A stretch of DNA of 64,000 nucleotides from a bacterium (lineage in GTDB: Bacteria > Spirochaetota > Leptospiria > Leptospirales > Leptonemataceae). The position numbers and the translations under genes are program-made. The DNA lies in assembly GCA_024742665.1 (NCBI GenBank), contig JANSYA010000011.1, positions 62,001 to 126,000 on the forward strand. Direction: 5' to 3'. Positions 1 through 8,589 of the stretch are shown here, piece after piece; within the stretch, counting starts at the first letter, position 1; each line of letters opens with the position of its first letter. The notes beneath the pieces are model-generated. The model saw nothing but the letters and a program-made list of their open reading frames with translations, searched no databases and had not been told where the DNA came from.

Positions 1-77
1 ATAATCGCCTGACACTGCCCTAACGGTTCACAGAAGTTTTCGCTTCACTCTTACAGTCCCTCCGATTATAACGGGCT

Positions 78-476
78 ATGAACTACTCGAAGCCCTATCA
101 CTTCTTTGTTTATCGCCTGATTCCCGTCGCCATGCTTACGAGCTTCATATTCGCCTGCGGCGAAAGTGAGGCACCGAAACAAGGCGCAGAAACTACGCCG
201 CCGACCGATTCCGCGGCCATGCGCGAAATCGTCGTCAGTCAAAAAGATAAGCAATTCGCCCCGACCGAACTGAAAATCAAAACCGGCGACTCGGTCAGCT
301 TTCGCAACGACGATCCTTTTTTTCATAACGTCTTTTCATTTTCCGAAACCCGCGTTTTCGATCTGGGCTCCTATCCCCAGGGCGAAACTCGCAAAGTGGT
401 ATTCGATAAGCCCGGCGAAGTCGAAGTCGAGTGCGCCATCCACGAAAATATGAAGCTCAAGATCATCGTAGAATAA
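78..476 (+). CDS. Cupredoxin-like (type 1 copper) lipoprotein
   Basis: A 132-residue exported electron carrier. A hydrophobic N-terminus ends in a lipobox-like FIFAC with Cys27, so it is probably a lipoprotein. The mature part looks like a plastocyanin/amicyanin fold. The four type 1 copper ligands are visible: His83 in FFHN, then Cys119, His122 and Met125 in the C-terminal C-x2-H-x2-M loop, which is the spacing found in amicyanin-like proteins. It lies 24 bases upstream of a sensor kinase gene and in the same direction as MauG-like and cytochrome c genes, so it probably passes electrons within that periplasmic set. The partner is inferred. The Shine-Dalgarno sequence is weak. Confidence 0.85.
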   Translation: MNYSKPYHFFVYRLIPVAMLTSFIFACGESEAPKQGAETTPPTDSAAMREIVVSQKDKQFAPTELKIKTGDSVSFRNDDPFFHNVFSFSETRVFDLGSYPQGETRKVVFDKPGEVEVECAIHENMKLKIIVE

Positions 477-500
477 AGCCGGGGCGGCCCGCCGCTCCTG

Positions 501-3299
501 ATGGGGGGCCATCACATCATTATGCGTTTTTTGCTCAAGCCATCCATCGTCTTTATGTCCCGGTTGAAGTATCCGGGCAAATTCCTGGTCATTGCGGCGC
601 TGGGGCTCTTTCCTCTGGCCCTGACTTCCTATTTGCTGATCTCGGAAATCAACAGCGGCATCGCCTTCGCGGAAGCGGAGCTGGAAGGCATCGAACGAGC
701 GCTGCCCATCGGCGAAGTCCTGCACTACACGCCGGTTCGCGCTCTGGGTCTGATCGGATATTCAGGCTACCTCGATCGCGAGTACAGCACGCACAACGAA
801 GCGCTCAACGAAGCCTTCGCGCGACTGCAGGCGGCGGGAGCGGCCGCGGCCGACGATGAAGAACAGAGCCGAATCGCGACGCAGCTCGCGGACCTGGGCA
901 AGAAGTGGACTGAGCTGGAAGAGAATTGGGAGAAGCTGGACGCCGTCGCGCTCTCCGATCGCTACGGCTTTTTGATGGACGATATTAAGAAGTCGGCGGC
1001 GACTTCCGGCGAATCGAGCAAGCTGGTATTCGAACCGGACGTCGGCGGCAACAACCTCGCTCAAATTCTCACGCACTATCTGCCCGAAACTCAGCCGGAG
1101 CTGCTGCGCATGTCGGTGCTGGCTTCGCGCTTGATTTTCCAGGACACTCGCGACGCGCGCAACGCTCGCATTCGGCTGGCGGCGCACGGAGAAGCTCTGA
1201 AGCTGCATCTGCAGCAGCTGAACTTCGCGCTGGAAACCGCTTTCAATCACAGCCCCGAAATTCGCGCGGCCCTGGACACGGCTCGTAAGCGCAATCATAT
1301 CAACACCATTCGCCTGCTGAATACAACTCTCGAAGGCATCGTCTTCGCGGAACGCGCGGCGCTGACTTCGCCGGAGTATCTGGAGTCAGTCGGCAAGGTC
1401 AGCGAATCGAATTTCGAACTGTATAATTCGATCGCGAATTCGCTGAAGGGCATCGTCCAGCAACGTATGGAGTCGCTGAAGTTTCGCCGCAATTTGATTC
1501 TGGCGATTTCCCTGGCGGCAATCCTCCTGGTGCTGTATTTATTTCTGGGATTTTATCGCAACGTTATGCAGACCGTGGCGAGCCTGGGCGAAGTCGCCGA
1601 CCGCATGATCTCCGGAGAAACGGACCAGCCGCTGACTCTGACCGGACGCGACGAACTCAACGACATCGGCCTGGCTTTCAATCGCATCGGCATCGCTCTG
1701 CTCGGCGCGAAAAAGGAGACCGATCGCATCCTGGCCAATACCGACGAAGGTCTCTTCTTGATTGCTCAAGATCATTTGATCGGGGCGCAATTTTCGGCGC
1801 GGCTGACGGAGATTCTGGGGCGGACGGATCTCGCTCAAAAATCTCTGAAGCAGATTTTGGAAGGTCGCGTCGCAGGCAGCGCTCTGGACGGGCTGGAACG
1901 CTTTCTGCGCCTGATGTTTCAGCAGCACATTGAAGACGAAGTGCTGGCGGATTTGAATCCACTGAAGCATATCGAAGTCCAATCCAGCGACGCCGCGCCC
2001 GGTACTAAATATCTGGAATTCGGCTTCAACCGCATCGTCGAAGAAGCTTCGGTGCTCAATTTAATGGTCACCGTTCGCGACGTTACGGCGCAGGTCGAAC
2101 TGCAGCGCCAGCTTGAAGAAACCCAGGCGAAAAATAAAAGCGCGATGGAAAAACTCTTTCGCGTCATCCACATCGAACCGGCCATGCTCGCCAGTTTCTT
2201 GCGCGACGCTTCGCACGAACTGGACCAGGTGCGCGCGGCCTTTCGCCAGGAAAAATCCGCGGCGAGCTTTCGCGAGGATCTGCCGGCGATTGGGCGACGC
2301 CTCCACTCGATCAAAGGCAACGCCAGTCTGCTGGAACTGACTTTTATTTCCGACGAGGTCCACGAGCTGGAAGATTTGTTGCAAAAGCTGATCGAAAAAC
2401 AAGAGGATCTGAGCGGCGTCGACATCCTGCCCCTGACGATGGGAGTCAGCAGCCTGGAAGAACAGTTCGCGGAGCTCGTCGCGCTGGTCGAACGACTGCG
2501 GGGTTTTCACGACGGCGCGCGCAACGGTTCCGCCGGCGCCGATGAGGTGAATGGAAACGCGAATGGAACGATCGCGGCCTCCGTCGAATTGGATGCGATT
2601 CGACGCGGCCTGGAACAGCTGATCGCGAACGAAGCCGGACCGCGCGGAAAACAAATCCAGCTGACGACCCGCGGCTTCGACGCCGAAACGCCTGCACAGC
2701 TCACTCCGGAAACAATCGGACTCTTAAAAGATGTAATCGTACAGCTAACCCGCAACTCCATCGCCCACGGCATCGAGACCGGCGAAGAGCGCAAAGCAAA
2801 GGGCAAAGCCCCGACCGGCTCGATTGAGATGCGCCTGGAAAGCGATATCCATGCGCCCGCGCCGGGCTCCGCCTTAGATCCCGACCAGACCGGCGGCGAC
2901 ACACTGCGCCTCGTCTTTCGCGACGACGGCGCCGGATTGAATCTGAACGGCCTGCGCGAGAAAGCGAAAGCCAGCGGCCAGTGGTCCGAAGAAGAAATCG
3001 CAGGCTGGAACGACAACCGCGTGGCCCAGCTGATCTACGCCTCGGGACTTTCCACGGCGGAGAGCGCCGACAGTCTGGCCGGACGCGGCGTGGGTATGGA
3101 CGTGATTCGCCAGCGCGTCCGCGAAGCCGGCGGCAAACTCGGCCTGCGCTTCGCAGCGGGACGTTTCACAGAATTTACAATCCAGGTGCCGGTCCAACAG
3201 GCCGTCCAAGCACCTGGCAGCGACTCCGCACCCCAGAACGCCGACGCCGATGCGGAGACGCCCGATCTTCAAAAACAGACAGCAGACGACGAGAGGTAA
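501..3299 (+). CDS. Membrane sensor kinase with HAMP, PAS, Hpt and CheA-like ATPase domains
   Basis: A 932-residue hybrid sensor. A first membrane segment (about residues 25-50) and a second (about 330-351) enclose a roughly 280-residue, mostly helical periplasmic sensing region. A HAMP segment (about 352-405), a PAS-like region and an Hpt domain follow; the phospho-accepting His is His602 in RLHSIKGNASLLEL. The C-terminal ATPase is CheA-like, with the N-box LTRNSIAHG near 748 and the G-box GRGVGMDVI near 861. No CheW-like P5 domain and no classical HisKA helix are seen, so phosphate probably moves ATPase to Hpt to a separate CheY-type protein; one is encoded at 5399-5758. The start could also be the ATG at 522. 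The gene stops 4 bases before the MauG-like gene. Confidence 0.85.
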   Translation: MGGHHIIMRFLLKPSIVFMSRLKYPGKFLVIAALGLFPLALTSYLLISEINSGIAFAEAELEGIERALPIGEVLHYTPVRALGLIGYSGYLDREYSTHNEALNEAFARLQAAGAAAADDEEQSRIATQLADLGKKWTELEENWEKLDAVALSDRYGFLMDDIKKSAATSGESSKLVFEPDVGGNNLAQILTHYLPETQPELLRMSVLASRLIFQDTRDARNARIRLAAHGEALKLHLQQLNFALETAFNHSPEIRAALDTARKRNHINTIRLLNTTLEGIVFAERAALTSPEYLESVGKVSESNFELYNSIANSLKGIVQQRMESLKFRRNLILAISLAAILLVLYLFLGFYRNVMQTVASLGEVADRMISGETDQPLTLTGRDELNDIGLAFNRIGIALLGAKKETDRILANTDEGLFLIAQDHLIGAQFSARLTEILGRTDLAQKSLKQILEGRVAGSALDGLERFLRLMFQQHIEDEVLADLNPLKHIEVQSSDAAPGTKYLEFGFNRIVEEASVLNLMVTVRDVTAQVELQRQLEETQAKNKSAMEKLFRVIHIEPAMLASFLRDASHELDQVRAAFRQEKSAASFREDLPAIGRRLHSIKGNASLLELTFISDEVHELEDLLQKLIEKQEDLSGVDILPLTMGVSSLEEQFAELVALVERLRGFHDGARNGSAGADEVNGNANGTIAASVELDAIRRGLEQLIANEAGPRGKQIQLTTRGFDAETPAQLTPETIGLLKDVIVQLTRNSIAHGIETGEERKAKGKAPTGSIEMRLESDIHAPAPGSALDPDQTGGDTLRLVFRDDGAGLNLNGLREKAKASGQWSEEEIAGWNDNRVAQLIYASGLSTAESADSLAGRGVGMDVIRQRVREAGGKLGLRFAAGRFTEFTIQVPVQQAVQAPGSDSAPQNADADAETPDLQKQTADDER

Positions 3300-3303
3300 T
3301 ACC

Positions 3304-4404
3304 ATGCACTTAGATCATCAAAGACAGTCTTCAAAACGCTCGACGTCCCCCCTGAGCATTCGCGCTCGCACGCCGCAGCGCAGCCTCGGAATTCCGCGGA
3401 TGCTCGGTACGGTCTGCCTTTTGCTCAGCTTCGCTTTCGCGGCTCCGGCCTGCGACGAAGCCGAGAGCGACAGAAGTCCCTTCGCGATGCCGGCGACCGT
3501 GCCGGCTCCGGAAGACAACCAGCCGACCGAAGCGCGCATTGAACTGGGCCGCAAATTATTTTTCGACCCGCTGCTTTCGGGCACGAATTCATTGAGCTGC
3601 GCGACATGTCACAACCCGGGCCTCGCCTGGACCGACGGCCTGCCGACCGCCGTCGGTATGGATATGGCCATCCTCGATCGCAATACTCCGACGATCGTCA
3701 ACACGGCCTTCGCGAGCAGCCAGTTCTGGGACGGACGCGCGAAGACTCTGGAAGAGCAGGCCCTGGGCCCGCTCACTTCGCCCAACGAGATGGCCGAAAA
3801 CCTGGCGACGGCCATCGGCGAATTAAAAGCCATTCCCGGCTACGTGGAACTATTCGAAGAGGCCTATCCAGGCGAAGGCATCAAAGCCGAAACGATCGCC
3901 AGGGCCCTGGCGAATTTTCAGCGCACGATCATTGCGACGACGGCTCCTTTCGATCGCTGGCTGGCCGGCGATTCCAGCGCCATGTCCGAGTCCGCCGTGC
4001 GCGGCTTCGAAGTCTTTAAGGGCAAGGGCGCCTGCGAAAAGTGTCATTCAGGCTTTAACTTCTCGGACGGTAGCTTTCACAATATCGGAATTAAGCAAAG
4101 CGCCGAGAGCCTTGAAGATCTCGGACGTTACGTCATCGTGCCTCTGCCTCGCATGCGCGGCGCCTTTAAGACGCCGACCCTCCGCGACGTGGCTCTCACC
4201 GCTCCCTATATGCGGGACGGCAGCTACGCCACCTTAATGGAGGTCGTCGAACACTACGATCGCGGCGGCGACGATAAAACGAATCTGAGCCCGGATATCG
4301 AAGCGCTGAATCTGAGCGATCAGGAGAAGCAGGACCTGGTCGAATTCATGCGCAGCCTGACCGGGGAACAAAAAGAAGTCCCCGTCCCGCTGCTGCCCCG
4401 CTGA
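3304..4404 (+). CDS. MauG / cytochrome c peroxidase family dihaem protein
   Basis: A 366-residue periplasmic dihaem c-type protein of the bacterial cytochrome c peroxidase/MauG family. The two haem sites are CATCH (Cys99-His103) and CEKCH (Cys244-His248), at the usual spacing. The C-terminal family signature, with TPTLRDVALTAPYMRDGS, is also present. The N-terminus has a basic stretch, then a hydrophobic segment ending in APAC, which suggests a lipoprotein. I chose the ATG at 3304 because GAGAGG lies just upstream; a longer reading frame would overlap the kinase gene. Peroxide reduction is one possible role and protein-substrate oxidation another. The sequence alone does not decide. Confidence 0.88.
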   Translation: MHLDHQRQSSKRSTSPLSIRARTPQRSLGIPRMLGTVCLLLSFAFAAPACDEAESDRSPFAMPATVPAPEDNQPTEARIELGRKLFFDPLLSGTNSLSCATCHNPGLAWTDGLPTAVGMDMAILDRNTPTIVNTAFASSQFWDGRAKTLEEQALGPLTSPNEMAENLATAIGELKAIPGYVELFEEAYPGEGIKAETIARALANFQRTIIATTAPFDRWLAGDSSAMSESAVRGFEVFKGKGACEKCHSGFNFSDGSFHNIGIKQSAESLEDLGRYVIVPLPRMRGAFKTPTLRDVALTAPYMRDGSYATLMEVVEHYDRGGDDKTNLSPDIEALNLSDQEKQDLVEFMRSLTGEQKEVPVPLLPR

Positions 4405-4423
4405 GACTCAGGAGAAACCGGAT

Positions 4424-4903
4424 ATGCAAATCGAAACGGCAAACAATCTCGCAAAACACGCTCGCAGCGCGAAATCTCATAAACGCAAAAGAAACGGCGG
4501 ACGCTACGGTCTCTGTCTGGCGGCGGCGGTATTTGTGGCGGCGGCCTGCGCCACCTGGAACGCCGGCGCCGATCAGCGGTCCGGGGCGCTCTTCGCCCAG
4601 ACGAAACAGGAAAACGATACCGCGGCGATCATGCGCGGTCGCAGAATATTCGAAAAACGCTGCGTGATGTGTCACGGCGTAACCGGCAAAGGCGACGGCA
4701 TCCGCGCGATGTCGCTGCCGGTGCGACCGGCCAATCTCTCGACGAGTAAGATGAGCGACGCGGAGAAAGCGCGCATCATCGAAAAGGGCGGAGCCGCCGT
4801 CGGGCGTTCGCCTTTGATGCCCGTATGGGGCAATGAGTTCTCGAAAAAAGAAATCGGGGATCTGGTGAAGTATTTGCGGGCCATCAATATCGCCCGCAAA
4901 TAA
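4424..4903 (+). CDS. Monohaem cytochrome c
   Basis: A 159-residue exported class I cytochrome c. A basic leader and a hydrophobic segment ending near AAAC look like a signal or lipoprotein signal peptide. The single haem site is CVMCH (Cys80-His84), and a likely axial methionine lies in the C-terminal SPLMPVWG motif typical of the family. AGGAGA lies 9 bases before the ATG. It is the fourth gene of the cupredoxin/kinase/MauG operon, 19 bases after the MauG stop, and is a plausible electron donor or acceptor for that dihaem protein. Confidence 0.88.
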   Translation: MQIETANNLAKHARSAKSHKRKRNGGRYGLCLAAAVFVAAACATWNAGADQRSGALFAQTKQENDTAAIMRGRRIFEKRCVMCHGVTGKGDGIRAMSLPVRPANLSTSKMSDAEKARIIEKGGAAVGRSPLMPVWGNEFSKKEIGDLVKYLRAINIARK

Positions 4904-4915
4904 AATCAGCGCTGA

Positions 4916-5362
4916 TTACTGAACGCCCACGACCAGATAAGCGCGGTTATTCTGCCAGTCGACCGGCAGTACGAACGAAGAAACATCGAGCGGCAAGGAC
5001 ACGTCCTGGGCCTGACCGCGAACGACGACCGGGACCGAAATCAGAAAACCCTCTCCGAGACTTTCTTGGGCGTAACCGGCGATCGTATTCGCGATTTCAC
5101 CCGCCATACTCTGGGTGGCCTCTTCGCTTACTTCGCCCTCGCCCAATACGGCGCCGATCACCTGGCGTAGCATTTCGCCGCTGGTCGTAAAATAAACGCA
5201 GCCTTTGCGCTGACCGGAAATTCCAATAATGCCGGTATAATCCAACATTACCGAGTCGCCCTCTTTTTTACGAGGAATTCCGGTCGTCGCGGCCACTCCC
5301 GAAATCCGTTCGAAGTACGTAAGCACGGAGTTTACGAAAACGGTCATATCCTGTTCAGTCAT
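4916..5362 (-). CDS. cheX: CheX-like chemotaxis phosphatase
   Basis: A 148-residue cytosolic protein of the CheC/CheX/FliY family, which dephosphorylates CheY-type proteins. The family E-x2-N catalytic signature appears once, as GEIANTIAGYA, as expected of CheX rather than CheC, which has two. GGGAGC precedes the ATG. It follows the CheY-like gene on the same strand by 36 bases, so the two are probably co-transcribed as a receiver and its phosphatase. It converges on the cytochrome c gene with 12 bases between. Its likely job is to end the signal from the Hpt kinase at 501-3299, which is an inference from position. Confidence 0.85.
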   Translation of the reverse strand: MTEQDMTVFVNSVLTYFERISGVAATTGIPRKKEGDSVMLDYTGIIGISGQRKGCVYFTTSGEMLRQVIGAVLGEGEVSEEATQSMAGEIANTIAGYAQESLGEGFLISVPVVVRGQAQDVSLPLDVSSFVLPVDWQNNRAYLVVGVQ

Positions 5363-5398
5363 GCGATGCTCCCAAATTATTAGACGCGACGGATGGGT

Positions 5399-5758
5399 TC
5401 ATGCGCCGGCGATTTTTTCAAATGCCGCGGCGAGTTGATCGCGAGAAAACGGCTTCCTCAGAAAAGAACGCGCCCCGAGTTCCAGAGCTTCCAGCGCGAC
5501 GCTTTCCAGAGATACGGCGGAAACGACCAGAATCTTCACGGTCGGATTGATCGCCATCATCTGGCGAATACATTCAAGGCCGTCCATATCCGGCATCGTG
5601 ATATCCATTGTCACTATTTCCGGTTTCGTATCTTTAAACACTTCCAGCGCGCGAACGCCGTCGCCCGCTTCACCGACGAAATCGCGCCCTTCGCCCGCGA
5701 GCATGTTGCGAATCGCCTTGCGAATAATTTCAGAATCATCAACAATCATTATCTTCAT
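5399..5758 (-). CDS. CheY-like single-domain response regulator
   Basis: A 119-residue stand-alone receiver domain. The acidic pocket (Asp7-Asp8 in VDDSE), the phospho-acceptor Asp52 in VTMDITMPDMDG, the switch Ser in VVSAVS and the Lys in FLRKPF are all present, so it should be phosphorylatable. I chose the ATG at 5758 because GGAGGG lies 9 bases upstream. No output domain is present, so it must act by protein contact. It pairs with the downstream CheX-like phosphatase, and the CheA-like kinase encoded nearby is the natural donor. Confidence 0.9.
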   Translation of the reverse strand: MKIMIVDDSEIIRKAIRNMLAGEGRDFVGEAGDGVRALEVFKDTKPEIVTMDITMPDMDGLECIRQMMAINPTVKILVVSAVSLESVALEALELGARSFLRKPFSRDQLAAAFEKIAGA

Positions 5759-6153
5759 GCGTACAAGCCCTCCGGGCTCTGAGTAGAAATCCGAACAGCG
5801 CGAATCCGTCAAATCTTTTAATCAAAACGGGCAGTCAGAATATTGAGAAGATATTATGAGCGGACGATGTGTTTGCGCGCGCGGCAAAACGATAGCGACA
5901 ACAGGTTTAGAATGATTCTACTATCGCCTCGCCGTGTGAGTAGAACTGTGAATACCTCGTTTCGCGCTAATTAGAATTGACAGTTTCGCGAAACGATTCC
6001 AGTCTCGGCATCGGTTCAGACCGATGGTTCTATAAGCTGCCCCATTCATACGGCCCCCGCGCGCGCAGACCGCGCGAAGACTTACGCGCGCTCTGTGCGT
6101 ATCGGGGATTGCGCGGCCGCATTCATATGCCGCGCCAAAAGGAGCAATGAACC
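5759..6153. other. Intergenic region between divergent genes
   Basis: About 395 bases separate the CheY-like gene (leftward) and the DHFR-like gene (rightward). The centre is AT-richer than its surroundings, around 5815-5860 and 5925-5990, which fits promoters for both directions. I cannot assign -35/-10 boxes with confidence, and I see no convincing RNA structure or small gene. Confidence 0.5.
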
Positions 6154-6744
6154 ATGCGTTCCATTATTTATCACGTCGCGATATCTATCGACGGCTACAT
6201 CGCAGGAATCGGCGATACCCCGGCCGAAACCATTCAGGACTTCGTGCCCGACGGCCCCCACGTCGACGAGTACAATCGGCAGCTATTAGAATACGAAACC
6301 GTTCTGATGGGACGGCACACGTACGAATTCGGCTACGCCTTCGGCATGGAACCGGGCCAGGTTCCGTATGCGCACATGCAGAACTACGTGTTTTCGAATC
6401 ATATGCCCGAGCCCGAGCAGCACGATTCGCGCTTTCATCTGGTGCGGAGCGAAAACACAAGCGGCGACGACGGCCTGGACCGGGTGCGCGAATTACGCGA
6501 AACCGCGGGCACGGATATTTATCTGTGCGGCGGCGGCGCTTTCGCGCGATCGCTGCTTGAGGCGGGCCTGATTGATCGGATCAAACTCAAAATCAATCCA
6601 ATCATTCTGGGCGGCGGAGTCGGCCTGTTTTCGGAGGCGGGTATCGGCCCTGATATCCGGGGTCGGCGGCTGAATCTGGAAGCGACGAAAGACTACGGCA
6701 ACGGCGTGCTATTGCATACGTACGCCGTCGTGCAGGACCTGTGA
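6154..6744 (+). CDS. Dihydrofolate reductase-like (RibD C-terminal domain) protein
   Basis: A 196-residue cytosolic protein of the RibD C-terminal/DHFR-like reductase family. Visible features are the N-terminal strand and loop SIDGYIAG, the VLMGRHTYEFG segment, and the nucleotide-binding part IYLCGGGAFARSLLEAGLID followed by NPIILGGG. AAGGAG lies about 12 bases before the ATG. These proteins bind NADPH, but the substrates of the stand-alone members are mostly unknown. No riboflavin or folate genes are next to it, so I would not call it a true DHFR or RibD. Confidence 0.85.
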   Translation: MRSIIYHVAISIDGYIAGIGDTPAETIQDFVPDGPHVDEYNRQLLEYETVLMGRHTYEFGYAFGMEPGQVPYAHMQNYVFSNHMPEPEQHDSRFHLVRSENTSGDDGLDRVRELRETAGTDIYLCGGGAFARSLLEAGLIDRIKLKINPIILGGGVGLFSEAGIGPDIRGRRLNLEATKDYGNGVLLHTYAVVQDL

Positions 6745-6775
6745 GTTCCGTCGTAAATATCGGACGGGCGATGCG

Positions 6776-8470
6776 TCACTCTTCGTCGTCGATCTTTTCC
6801 AGCACGAAAGTGATGTGAGCGGAGAACTTCGTCGTGAGCGGGTCGCTTTCGAGAAATCGTTCGAGACCCCAGAGACGGCGATACAGAAATTCCGGCACGA
6901 AGTCCGGTAGAAAGGTGCGGTATTCCGTCGCGACGAGGCGCCAGCCCCGCGCGATGGGACCGCTGGTCTCTTTCAGCCAGACCTCCGTACCGTCGTCGAT
7001 GTCTTTGATCAACGGAAAGATATAGCTCATATAAAAACGAAACACCGGATTCTTAACGTTCATTTCGTGAATAATAAAGCGCCCGCCGGGCCTGAGAATT
7101 CGACGCACTTCCCGGAAGGCCTGAAACTGGCTGTCCACGTCCGGTAGATGATGAATAGTATTGATCGTATACAGAAAATCGCGCGACTCATCCGCGAAGG
7201 GCAGCTCCGTAATCGAGGCCTGCTGAACTCGCCCGGCGTCGGCTTCCCCGAGATAACGCGTGGCCTGCTGGATTTGTCCGCGCGAAGCGTCGACGCCCTC
7301 GACCTCGTAACCGCGTCCGAGCATCTCTTTTAAGTACCAGCCCTGGCCGCAGCCCGCGTCGACTCCGCTGCGGAAGTCAGCGCCTGGCAGGTATGCCTGG
7401 TTCAACTCGATCTTACGATTGAGCAGGCGCACGCGAATGTGTTCGGGAATATTCTGGCGATAGTCATCGGCGATCGCGTCGAAATGATTTTCTTCTGTGG
7501 TGAGCGCCGCACCCGCGTCGACCGGGGTGAGCGCCACGCCCGCGTCGACCGGGGTGAGCGTCGCGCCCGCGTCGACTGGAGTGACTGTAGACGAAGCGCG
7601 GGACTGGCGGCGAATTCGCGAGAGGCCGACCAGGGCGGCCAGAATCACCAGCCAGTACGTGAAGGCTCGCACCAGGGCCGCGGCGAAGACCGCCGTTTCA
7701 GTGCTTACGCCCAGATCGATCAGCATGGCGATCATGCTGCGGCCGACGCGCAAAAATCCAGGCAGGCTGATCGAAGCCACGCCTTCGAAGTGGCTCGCCG
7801 CATACACGGCGATCGCGTCCGGAATCGGCAGACTGACGCGAACATCGAAAAACATCAGCGCGATCCAGAGACTCAATCCCGTAAAACCCCAGATCAAAAT
7901 CGCGAAGCTCTGGGCGAAGACCAGGCTCGTCATCAGGGGCGCCAGGCGAACGCGGCGGTCTTTGCTTTTGCTCGGAAAGATCGCCAGGGCGCACGCGCAC
8001 GCGGCGAAGACCAGCAATGCCGCGAACAACAGCGAATACGAAGCGGCGAAACCCAGCCAGGCCACAGCGATCAGATCCGTCGCCAGATCCACGAAGAGCA
8101 ATGCCAGGGCCGGGATCAAACGTTCCCGCAGGGGCGCCACGCGCAGCACGTACAGAATATAAACCGGCGTCAGGTTACCGATGAAAGCGGCCAGGTACGA
8201 GAAAAACAGGCGGCGACTGGGAGCCAGAACGTGACCGGCCCTGAGCAATACCATCCACTTAAAATAACGCGCGCCCAGGTTCGCCGCCGTAATCAGCGCG
8301 ATCAGCACGACGGCGATTGCCAGAGGTCCGATCTCGACCAGATCAAGCAGAGCCAGGGCGCCTCCCTCGATTTCATAGGCCCGAAAAGTTTCGAGGGAAT
8401 TGGCGACCGCCAGCGCAATCCCGATCAAGATCAAAACGACGACGACAATATGAATCCAGAAAGCTTTCAT
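6776..8470 (-). CDS. Flippase-like UPF0104 membrane domain fused to a SAM methyltransferase
   Basis: A 564-residue two-part protein. Residues 1 to about 285 hold roughly eight membrane segments resembling the lysylphosphatidylglycerol synthase TM / UPF0104 family. From about residue 340 there is a soluble class I methyltransferase with the SAM motif GVDAGCGQGWY near residue 373 and the later motif RRILRPGGRFIIHE. A linker of three near-identical nine-residue repeats (TPVDAGxxL) joins the halves, encoded by a 27-bp tandem repeat. A cytosolic methyltransferase tethered to a lipid-handling membrane domain suggests modification of a lipid-linked substrate, which is an inference. It is divergent from the epimerase-like gene at 8590. 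Confidence 0.75.
   Translation of the reverse strand: MKAFWIHIVVVVLILIGIALAVANSLETFRAYEIEGGALALLDLVEIGPLAIAVVLIALITAANLGARYFKWMVLLRAGHVLAPSRRLFFSYLAAFIGNLTPVYILYVLRVAPLRERLIPALALLFVDLATDLIAVAWLGFAASYSLLFAALLVFAACACALAIFPSKSKDRRVRLAPLMTSLVFAQSFAILIWGFTGLSLWIALMFFDVRVSLPIPDAIAVYAASHFEGVASISLPGFLRVGRSMIAMLIDLGVSTETAVFAAALVRAFTYWLVILAALVGLSRIRRQSRASSTVTPVDAGATLTPVDAGVALTPVDAGAALTTEENHFDAIADDYRQNIPEHIRVRLLNRKIELNQAYLPGADFRSGVDAGCGQGWYLKEMLGRGYEVEGVDASRGQIQQATRYLGEADAGRVQQASITELPFADESRDFLYTINTIHHLPDVDSQFQAFREVRRILRPGGRFIIHEMNVKNPVFRFYMSYIFPLIKDIDDGTEVWLKETSGPIARGWRLVATEYRTFLPDFVPEFLYRRLWGLERFLESDPLTTKFSAHITFVLEKIDDEE
7500..7580. repeat. 27-bp tandem repeat, three copies
   Basis: Three consecutive 27-bp units start at 7500, 7527 and 7554, with a few base changes between them and a short partial fourth copy. 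Read on the minus strand they encode the TPVDAG-type linker between the membrane and methyltransferase domains. The length is a multiple of three, so gain or loss of a unit would change only linker length. Confidence 0.95.
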
Positions 8471-8589
8471 GAACGAACGGATAGAAGGAATGGGACCCGC
8501 GCCGCGGATCCGTTGTAAAGGACATAAAAGCGCGCGCGCTAAAAACCGTGGAATATGGCCGCGACGATGCTTATATTTATATCAAAGCT

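Noticed and set aside
4904..4917. Perfect 14-bp palindrome AATCAGCGCTGATT between convergent genes
   Set aside because: It has no loop and no adjacent T run, so it is not a convincing terminator; no regulator can be proposed.
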